A stretch of DNA of 29,401 nt, taken from a virus. Location: positions 1 to 29,401 of the IMG/VR virus record IMGVR_UViG_3300028840_005045. One strand, given 5' to 3'. The notes beneath the pieces are model-generated. The model ran no database searches and had not been told where the DNA came from. It worked only from the letters and a program-made list of their open reading frames with translations. This document shows, one piece after another, positions 23,741 through 29,401 of the stretch (positions are counted from its first letter, which is position 1; every line of letters starts with the position of its first letter). Position numbers and translations under genes: made by a program.

Positions 23741-24967
23741 TTACGCCAAAGTAACGCGAGCAATTGCTTCCGCAAGGGTCGGCATGCCGTCGGTTTCTTT
23801 GCGAGCAATGTAACCAATTTGATCAGTTTCAGCATACAGCTCAACAAGTCGCTTAATCTGCATGTTCATTGCGTCGGCAATCCAGTAAGTACTAAAGTCA
23901 CCGTATGCGCCAACAACCAAACCAGTCGTAAACGTGTTAGGGGCGTACTCGCTTAAATATACCGGACTGTTAAGAAGTCGGTCGGGAGTGCCGGCCACAA
24001 CGCTTGGCTGCCACAAGTATTGGCCATTGCCGTCTTTAAGTTTTGCAATTTGTTTGACGGCGTCGCGGTGGAAAATCCAAGCTGCGCGCGGATGGTAGTT
24101 ACTCTTAAGCGCATATTTAACTTCAAATAGATTATCCATCTTGATCTGGGTAGTGGTGTTACCCGTAGAGATGTTTTGCGAAGTGGGGATGCCGTCAGCA
24201 CTAGCCGTAAAGATCCCAAGCGGTTGATTTGAGCCATTACCAGTCAAAAACGCTTTTTCTTCGGTTACGGCAAACTTATAAGCAAGACGTTGTTGCACAA
24301 GCGATTCGGGAGCCATCATAGCGCGACGCAAAAGAGACTCAGAAACCTTGATGCGCTTGGCTAATGGACGAGGGGTCAAGCTACGCTTGCCGAAAGCCAT
24401 AGTGCTGTCTTCGTTGCCTGTGGCCAGTTCGGTCGTCCAATCGGCGTCGGCCGGGTCTTGGTCGAGCGACACGGCGCCCAGGCTCTCAGCGTTAGGAACT
24501 TGAAACGAGGTGCCTAGCTGACGCATAAAGACTTGATCATCAACAAATTTGATCAGTTCTTGAGCAAAGATCTCAGGCATTACTAAGTAGCCAGCTTGAG
24601 TGTCGCTGCCAACTTGCAGGTTACGAAATTCTCCGCTTTGTGGGCGACTACCTGTCAACAACCAGCTGCGTACTTCTTCGCGTACGTTTGCGTGTTTTTT
24701 CTCCGCGCGGGTGCCGGCCTGGTCCATTTCTTCGGCAGTGCGCTCGGCTACTTTGCGCTCAAGCTCGCGCTGACGCTCTTCGCGCTCAATGCGGCCCTCT
24801 AAATTGCTAATATCGCTGTAAATTGTGTCGTATTTCGCTTGATCTTCCGCGTTAATGTTCGCGCTTCCTGCATCTTTTGCCCGCAGTTCAGCGGCATCAA
24901 TGTGCGAACGGGCTTCTTGAATAAGTCGAGCACGTTCTTGTTTCAGTTCGGTTATTTTATCCGCCAT
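23741..24967 (-). CDS. Major capsid protein, HK97 fold
   Basis: A 408-aa capsid subunit of the HK97 family. Residues 1 to about 105 are a charged coiled-coil delta (scaffold) domain (ELKQERARLIQEARSH; REERQRELERKVAERTAEEM). The mature part follows from about 105, with the hallmark QVFMRQLGTSFQVPNA, RPLAKRIKVSESLLRR and RIVELYAETDQIGYI-like C-terminal stretches (here RLVELYAETDQIGYIARKETDG). No separate scaffold gene is seen, so the delta domain scaffolds assembly and is cut by the protease encoded just upstream. ATG at 24967 has GAGG 8 nt before it. Confidence 0.97.
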   Translation of the reverse strand: MADKITELKQERARLIQEARSHIDAAELRAKDAGSANINAEDQAKYDTIYSDISNLEGRIEREERQRELERKVAERTAEEMDQAGTRAEKKHANVREEVRSWLLTGSRPQSGEFRNLQVGSDTQAGYLVMPEIFAQELIKFVDDQVFMRQLGTSFQVPNAESLGAVSLDQDPADADWTTELATGNEDSTMAFGKRSLTPRPLAKRIKVSESLLRRAMMAPESLVQQRLAYKFAVTEEKAFLTGNGSNQPLGIFTASADGIPTSQNISTGNTTTQIKMDNLFEVKYALKSNYHPRAAWIFHRDAVKQIAKLKDGNGQYLWQPSVVAGTPDRLLNSPVYLSEYAPNTFTTGLVVGAYGDFSTYWIADAMNMQIKRLVELYAETDQIGYIARKETDGMPTLAEAIARVTLA

Positions 24968-24989
24968 TACTACAGCCTCATTTTAGTGA

Positions 24990-25568
24990 TTACAGGGTTT
25001 TACGTAACAACTCGCATCTTAACCTCAAGGCTTGCTCGGTGTCAAATTGCGAAATTTTCTTTTCTTCTAACGATCTTTTGGCTACCGTGGTGTCCACAAA
25101 GGCGGGAAATGTCACGGGAGACACGTCAAGTAGCCGCTCAAATTTAGTGATCGTGCGTAAAGGCAGCGATTTGTCTAAATCAGAATAGGTTTCGTCTTTT
25201 ACGACAAAGCCAAAAGATGATTGCGAAATGTCGCCCCGCCTTACCAATTCCGCTAGACTGCGGCCAAGCTCGGTGTCTGGCAGTTCGACGCGGTAATAAA
25301 GCCCACGGCTGTCTTGACTTAGGGTAAGCGTGCCAGATTTGGTTCTGCCGAGGATTTGGTCCACGTTGTGGTTAAAAAGCGCGCGAACGTCATCCGCCAA
25401 AACCTCTGAAAAAGCGTCGGGAGCAATTTGCTCGCGGAACATGCCGCCAATTTCCGCTTCGCTGTTAAATACGGCTGCGTAGCCCTCGATAAAACCCGGT
25501 CCCTGGGCACTTTCTTCCTTCCGTAGCTCAAAAACTGTTTGAAACGAGCGCGTTTCTTTATTCGTCAT
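24990..25568 (-). CDS. Prohead protease, HK97 S78 family
   Basis: A 192-aa serine protease. Conserved elements are GYAAVFNSEAEI (29-40), the catalytic His67 in ALFNHN, a GTLTLSQDSRGLYY turn (79-92) and the catalytic Ser118 in SQSSFGF, with SPVTFPAF later (about 155). It would remove the delta domain of the capsid protein and itself during head maturation. Its ATG overlaps the portal stop as ATGA, so portal, protease and capsid are made in order. Confidence 0.95.
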   Translation of the reverse strand: MTNKETRSFQTVFELRKEESAQGPGFIEGYAAVFNSEAEIGGMFREQIAPDAFSEVLADDVRALFNHNVDQILGRTKSGTLTLSQDSRGLYYRVELPDTELGRSLAELVRRGDISQSSFGFVVKDETYSDLDKSLPLRTITKFERLLDVSPVTFPAFVDTTVAKRSLEEKKISQFDTEQALRLRCELLRKTL

Positions 25569-26848
25569 GCGTCCGGTGTCCCTGGTTCAATGCTTTCGGT
25601 TTCGCCGCTGCTTTGCGCTATGCCCGCAGGGCCTTTAAGCAAGATGTCATCTGCTAAATCCGCCGGAATCATATTCGCGGGGGTGTAATAGCGGTCGCCT
25701 CCCTCGCGTGCAGGCAATGCCCGGCGCTGGCGGATTTCGTTGGGAGACAAGGCGCCCATACTCCACAGTTTCCGGTCACTCTCTGTGCGCGCTGCGCTGT
25801 CCCCGCGTAATAATTCAGTTTCGTCAAGATTTATCTTATACCGTTTTTGCTGGGCCGTTGTCAAGAGGGATGCGTTGAGCACGTTTTCAAAACGGATAAC
25901 TTTAGGCGTAATCGCGTCGGAGATAAAGTCAATAGCGTCTTGTTCGCTGCTCGCACGTGTTTTCGCCTCGGTGTCGCCCAGTTTGCTGACCGGGACGCGA
26001 AACATCGCCGCGATTTCAGACTTAGAAAACTTACGCGACTCGAGTAGCTGCGTGTCTTCTGCATTGAGCGACAGGTTACGGAACTTTAGCCCCTCTTCCA
26101 AAATCATTGTGCTGTGGGCTTGGTCCAGCCCTTGCTTGCTGCGCATAAACCGTTGTAAACGCTGGTAAGCTTTGTCGGTAAGCTTTTCCGACGTCTCAAT
26201 TGCGCTGGCCACATTGGCGCCGGAACCAAAATACTTGCCTGCAAAGCTGTCGGTGGCCGCCGCAATCCCCAGCGCCTCGCGGTTGAGCTGGATCGTTGTC
26301 ATGCACTCGACGCCATCTAGCGACGGGCCGCGCAAGTCCAAAACCTCGCTTGCCAGCAGCACGTATTTGGGGATGTGCGGCAAATTAACCTCATACGCAA
26401 CGCTACCGTCCGGCGCGCGGAATGCCGTCACGCAATCATACGGCAAGGGCACAATCTCGGTAATCCGACCGCTGCCGTTTGTAAAAATTTGTGACACAGA
26501 CCGGCCGCCTAGCAAGTAGTTCCACATTACGCTTTCGCGCCATTCGAAAGAATTCTGGAACCGATTGGGGTTGTGAGACAGCAGGTTGCTAATGGGCAGG
26601 TCTACCGGTTGTTTGTCATTGATATTTATGGTATTTATAGAAATCTGCGCCACAGTCTCGGCAATAATAGACACGCAGGTATATACCGCGGATATTCGCA
26701 TCGCGGTTTTAGGGGTAACCGATACGCCCGAACTCGTGTTAGAAAACAAGCCGCCAAAAAGCTCTGCTAACGCCGGGTCTTTGGGGTGAACCGGGTCGTA
26801 TTTATCGGCGCGGCTTTCTTGACTGAACAAGTTTCGTATGAACGACAT
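25565..26848 (-). CDS. Portal protein, HK97 type
   Basis: A 427-aa HK97-family portal with family stretches KTAMRISAVYTCVSIIAETVA (about 46-66), the MWNYLLGG segment and the later KFSKSEIAAMFRVPVSKLGD. The portal forms the dodecameric ring through which the terminase packages DNA. Two upstream TTG codons (26854, 26851) could also serve; I choose the ATG at 26848, which keeps the family N-terminus (SFIRNLF). It overlaps the end of the small membrane gene by 47 bp. Confidence 0.95.
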   Translation of the reverse strand: MSFIRNLFSQESRADKYDPVHPKDPALAELFGGLFSNTSSGVSVTPKTAMRISAVYTCVSIIAETVAQISINTININDKQPVDLPISNLLSHNPNRFQNSFEWRESVMWNYLLGGRSVSQIFTNGSGRITEIVPLPYDCVTAFRAPDGSVAYEVNLPHIPKYVLLASEVLDLRGPSLDGVECMTTIQLNREALGIAAATDSFAGKYFGSGANVASAIETSEKLTDKAYQRLQRFMRSKQGLDQAHSTMILEEGLKFRNLSLNAEDTQLLESRKFSKSEIAAMFRVPVSKLGDTEAKTRASSEQDAIDFISDAITPKVIRFENVLNASLLTTAQQKRYKINLDETELLRGDSAARTESDRKLWSMGALSPNEIRQRRALPAREGGDRYYTPANMIPADLADDILLKGPAGIAQSSGETESIEPGTPDA

Positions 26849-26975
26849 CAACAATACTCATAAGTGTGTAGAGGCCTCCTATTATAATGAGGCCATACGG
26901 ATGTATCAAGAACTCCATGCCCACCCCTAGGATAAGGGTTCCTGCCAGAAAAAGCAAAAGTGTTATGTAGTTCAT
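26802..26975 (-). CDS. Small two-TM protein between terminase and portal
   Basis: A 57-aa protein starting MNYITLLLFLAGTLILGVGM, with a second hydrophobic stretch (LIIIGGLYTLMSIVDVV, about 29-45) and a basic C-terminus (KLVQSRKPRR). The start overlaps the terminase stop as ATGA, with AAGGA just upstream; the longer reading from 27038 lies within the terminase gene and has no such signal. Two TM helices and a positive tail fit an inner-membrane protein. Its function is unknown; a pinholin, superinfection exclusion factor or packaging accessory are possibilities only. Confidence 0.75.
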   Translation of the reverse strand: MNYITLLLFLAGTLILGVGMEFLIHPYGLIIIGGLYTLMSIVDVVHTKLVQSRKPRR

Positions 26976-28672
26976 AAGGTCCTTATTCCGTAGCGCTCTA
27001 CGTTGGATTCTCCTTCCGGTTCTTCTGCAACCATGCATCTGTGCACGGCCATTAGGGAGGCAATGGCGCCGTCTATTTTGGAACTAGCATTCGTCTTTCT
27101 TGGAAAAAGCTGCCCACCGGCGTCCTCAGTGGTAATTACGTTGAACACGTTCCACATGAGGATGGGGTGCCCGTCGTGGTGAATGCGCCCATCTGCTAAC
27201 GCTGATTCAAACTCTTTCATTGCCGGGCTCATCGTTTTGACTCGCTGTGCAAACTCAAAAACGTTGTGCTCTTCTAGCTCTCGAAAAAGCTCGTCGGCTT
27301 TCCATGGGTCGACGGCAACCTCTTTTATACGGGGGTGCGCGGCTTTTAGGTCTTTTATTTTACTTATAATATGGCCGTTGTCAATCGAGTGCCCTTCTAT
27401 GGCTTGCAGGTCTCCGGACGCCTCCCACGCGCTATATGCTTGATTGGGCGACTTAATTATGGTTTCGCTCGGCAACCAAAACGTGGGGAACAGGTAATAG
27501 TGCCGGCGCTCGTCGATTATGCGAGTAAAACACACAACTAGCGCGCACAGATCCAGTTTTCGCGCCAAATCTACCGCGATCACCCCTTCGTCGGCACGAA
27601 AATCTTCGATGCGCAATTCGGGGTCGCGCATGCGCTCCCAGTCGGCCATAGACAGCCAGCTTACCGCCGAGTTAACCCAGCGGTTCATGTGCTTGGTTAA
27701 GATGCCGTTTTGCTTCTGTGGTTGGTTTTTGGCCGTGCGCAGCGCGTCAAGCAGAAAGTCCTCGGTCACACTGACCCCTAGGTTGGGGTTTACCCTGCGT
27801 ATAACCGCCGGATCCTGCCAATCCTCGTCGGGGTCCATAGCGTACATTAGGGCAAAAGCGCGGTCATTCATGGGCTTAGACCCTCGCAACATTTGCGACA
27901 GTTCGTGCATGTGCGTGTAACAGGGGCTGCTGAGGTTCCGGCCCGCGGTTGTTATAATTAGCAGTAGCGGGGAGTCGCGAGAGCCCATCCCCGTGCGGGC
28001 GGTTTCTACCTGGTCGTCGTCCGCGTGTTCGTGGTATTCGTCCACGATCCACACTAGGGGGCTGGAGCCGTCGCCCGGTTTGCCGATGACCGGTTCGAAC
28101 TTGCCGCCGCTGTCGTCTTGCGTCAACGTGCGAGCATTGACCGAGATGTTGAACCGCTTGCAAAGGCTGGGCCGTTTTAGGCACATGTACCGCGCGGGCT
28201 TAAACACCTCTAGCGCCTGCTTCTCCGTTGTTGCGCCGCTAAAAATTTCTGGCGCGTAGTCCGGCGTAAGGCAAAACTCCGCCAGGGCGATCGCTGCCGC
28301 CAGGAGCGACTTACCGTTTTTGCGAGGCACGAAAAGCGTGGCCTCGCGAAACCGCCGGTGACCTGTATCCTCCTGGTGCCAGCCGAATATCTGGCTTACA
28401 AAAAAACACTGCCACGGCTCTAGCTTGATGCACTTGCGGGAGTCGCGCGCCCAGCGGCCACGGGTGTGCGGCAGTGTCTGGATGAACCGCAAGTAGCGCT
28501 CTGCTACGTCCGGGTCAAAATAATACGGGAAGTCATCGCGCTCAAGGTCTGAAAGGTAGCGCCGGCAGGCTAGCACCACGTCCGTGGGAGCCGACAGCGT
28601 ACCCGACTCTACGTCCACGGCGTACTGATGTGCCGCGGCGCAATATGGGTACCCTTCCAGCTCGGCCAGCAT
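26972..28672 (-). CDS. Terminase large subunit (HK97-type, Terminase_1)
   Basis: A 566-aa packaging motor. The ATPase has Walker A VPRKNGKS (115-122), Walker B VWIVDEYHE (207-215) with catalytic Glu212 and coupling motif TTAG (241-244). The RNase H-like nuclease starts at GVIAVDLARKLD (about 363-374, first metal Asp) and continues past VAVDPWK and SKIDGAIASLMA, which hold the other acidic residues. It powers DNA entry through the portal and cuts concatemers. It begins 2 bp from the small-subunit stop; gene order matches HK97-type phages. Confidence 0.97.
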   Translation of the reverse strand: MLAELEGYPYCAAAHQYAVDVESGTLSAPTDVVLACRRYLSDLERDDFPYYFDPDVAERYLRFIQTLPHTRGRWARDSRKCIKLEPWQCFFVSQIFGWHQEDTGHRRFREATLFVPRKNGKSLLAAAIALAEFCLTPDYAPEIFSGATTEKQALEVFKPARYMCLKRPSLCKRFNISVNARTLTQDDSGGKFEPVIGKPGDGSSPLVWIVDEYHEHADDDQVETARTGMGSRDSPLLLIITTAGRNLSSPCYTHMHELSQMLRGSKPMNDRAFALMYAMDPDEDWQDPAVIRRVNPNLGVSVTEDFLLDALRTAKNQPQKQNGILTKHMNRWVNSAVSWLSMADWERMRDPELRIEDFRADEGVIAVDLARKLDLCALVVCFTRIIDERRHYYLFPTFWLPSETIIKSPNQAYSAWEASGDLQAIEGHSIDNGHIISKIKDLKAAHPRIKEVAVDPWKADELFRELEEHNVFEFAQRVKTMSPAMKEFESALADGRIHHDGHPILMWNVFNVITTEDAGGQLFPRKTNASSKIDGAIASLMAVHRCMVAEEPEGESNVERYGIRTL

Positions 28673-28674
28673 GA

Positions 28675-29088
28675 TCAGAAATCCGCGTAGGGGTCAGCGC
28701 TAGACGGGCGGACGTCTTTGCCGTCATTTTTAAGCTTTGCGCGGCTAACCGGGGTTAGCCCCAACTCTTGGCTAAGCTGGCGAAACTGGGTGATCCAGGC
28801 GGGAGTCATCAGGCCGTCCACGTCTCCGTTGGTCAGCGCGTGGCGCATCTTGCTGAACATGTGGCAGTAGAGCGTGACTACCCCGAAATCCGTGGCGCGC
28901 AACACGTTCTTGTCGGCAAATATCTTTACAATGCGGGACCACTCGTCCGCGGCCACCGGGTCGAGGTAGTCGGGGCACGGGGGCAGCTTCTGGTCGATGA
29001 TCACTTCTGATGCCTGGTCGCCGTGGCGGTCCCGGCGGTACGTGCCGTTGGCCACGTGTTCGCTTATGGATTTTTTAAAGTTGGGCAT
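28675..29088 (-). CDS. Terminase small subunit, P27 family
   Basis: A 137-aa protein of the P27/Terminase_4 family: PPCPDYLDPVAADEWSRIVK (36-55), a helical ATDFGVVTLYCHMFSKMRHA stretch and a C-terminal helix around FRQLSQELGLTPVSRAKLK. It recognises the packaging site and regulates the large subunit. The ATG at 29088 lies 24 bp inside the preceding ORF. The packaging site itself is not visible here. Confidence 0.92.
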   Translation of the reverse strand: MPNFKKSISEHVANGTYRRDRHGDQASEVIIDQKLPPCPDYLDPVAADEWSRIVKIFADKNVLRATDFGVVTLYCHMFSKMRHALTNGDVDGLMTPAWITQFRQLSQELGLTPVSRAKLKNDGKDVRPSSADPYADF

Positions 29089-29318
29089 ACCGGCACCCCT
29101 AGTCTGGCAGCAAGATCGCTCATGAGTTTGTCGACGTGTTGCACCGCCCGCGCCTTGCGAGTCCGGGAGATGCGGGGCGACTCCAGGTCAAAGAGCAGCT
29201 TGTGCACCACGGCGTTCTGACGCGTCACCCCGAGCCACATAAGGTACGCCCGAGCGGCGGCCAGGTACTCCTCGGGGTCGAGGTAAAAGTCTTCCACAGT
29301 GGGGGCACGTCGGCTCAT
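29064..29318 (-). CDS. Hypothetical protein, first gene of the virion operon
   Basis: An 84-aa helical protein, acidic N-terminus (PTVEDFYLDPEEYLAAARAY) and basic middle (SPRISRTRKARAVQHVDKL). I do not recognise it; the HNH endonuclease often found here is absent. CAGG lies 8 nt before ATG 29318, and the promoter at 29353-29380 points into it. It overlaps the small terminase by 25 bp. A packaging-linked or regulatory role is suggested only by place. Confidence 0.65.
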   Translation of the reverse strand: MSRRAPTVEDFYLDPEEYLAAARAYLMWLGVTRQNAVVHKLLFDLESPRISRTRKARAVQHVDKLMSDLAARLGVPVCPTLKNP

Positions 29319-29352
29319 GTTGGAAACCTGCTAGTTAGTTGGTCTTATGCCC

Positions 29353-29380
29353 AGTATAGTGCGCTCTCGCAAACTTTCAA
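29353..29380 (-). promoter_or_regulatory. Sigma70-like promoter of the virion operon
   Basis: On the minus strand, TTGAAA (29380-29375) and TATACT (29358-29353) are 16 nt apart, close to consensus. The expected start near 29346 gives a leader of about 28 nt before the ATG at 29318. This promoter would drive packaging, head, tail and lysis genes down to the terminator near 7.43 kb. Confidence 0.65.
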
Positions 29381-29390
29381 CTGACACTAT
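29356..29390. repeat. Inverted repeat flanking the virion promoter -35
   Basis: ATAGTG (29356-29361) and CACTAT (29385-29390) form a 6-bp dyad with a 23-nt centre that holds the -35 box; the left arm overlaps the -10 box. Partial further matches (GCATA) lie outside. An activator or repressor site is possible but not shown. Confidence 0.3.
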
Positions 29391-29401
29391 GCATAAAAAA
29401 C

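Noticed and set aside
26976-27038. Longer N-terminus (21 codons) for the two-TM protein
   Set aside because: It is Arg-rich out-of-frame translation of the terminase end; the ATGA start at 26975 with AAGGA is better.
29391-29401. T-tract at the right edge (minus strand) as the end of an upstream terminator
   Set aside because: The stem would lie outside the window, so it cannot be judged.

Overview
This window is most of a tailed-phage (siphovirus) genome or prophage. Every gene I can support is on the minus strand, so transcription runs from the right edge to the left. Genes are packed tightly, with ATGA, TAATG or short overlaps at most junctions, good Shine-Dalgarno sites and no gene-free stretch over about 125 bases. 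The head is HK97-type. The tail tip resembles the alphaproteobacterial gene transfer agent (GTA) tail tip, with DUF2460, DUF2163, NlpC/P60 and a large hub in that order. A GH108 muramidase and a GTA-type three-TM holin fit a Gram-negative (Pseudomonadota) host. I see no integrase, repressor, tRNA or host gene, so I cannot say whether the phage is temperate or name the host.

Right part, 29.4 to 7.4 kb, is the virion and lysis operon. A sigma70-like promoter at the right edge precedes an 84-aa hypothetical gene, the small (P27-type) and large terminase subunits, a two-TM small protein, portal, S78-type protease and major capsid protein with its own delta domain. Next come accessory head proteins, including a GTA-type spike base, a 44-aa membrane ORF and a probable jelly-roll fiber. 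These are followed by the neck genes (connector, head closure, tail terminator), two tandem tail-tube paralogs and a tail-assembly chaperone pair joined by a -1 frameshift on A AAA AAG. A gp10-like protein, the tape measure (571 aa), the distal tail protein, the lysis pair (GH108 plus holin), the hub adaptor, the cell-wall peptidase, the tail-tip hub and a tail fiber with an S74 self-cleaving chaperone complete the operon. A rho-independent terminator (9-bp stem plus U-tract) closes it at about 7.43 kb.

Left part, 7.4 to 0 kb, is the replication and recombination operon. A second sigma70-like promoter with an inverted repeat over its start region drives two small unknown genes, a Cas4/AddB-like nuclease (DUF2800), a DUF2815 ssDNA-binding protein and a family A DNA polymerase with 3'-5' exonuclease. 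After these come a small unknown gene, a T4 gp1-like dNMP kinase, an SF2 helicase with a zinc ribbon, another unknown gene and a VRR-NUC nuclease. A further gene starts at 66 and runs off the left edge; any primase or replicative helicase must lie outside the window.

The most notable points are the frameshift signal, the GTA-like tail and head-spike modules, the lysis pair set between tail-tip genes, the duplicated tail-tube gene, the 312-bp repeats in the fiber, two unlisted small membrane proteins, and a non-canonical motif C (HDQ) in the polymerase.
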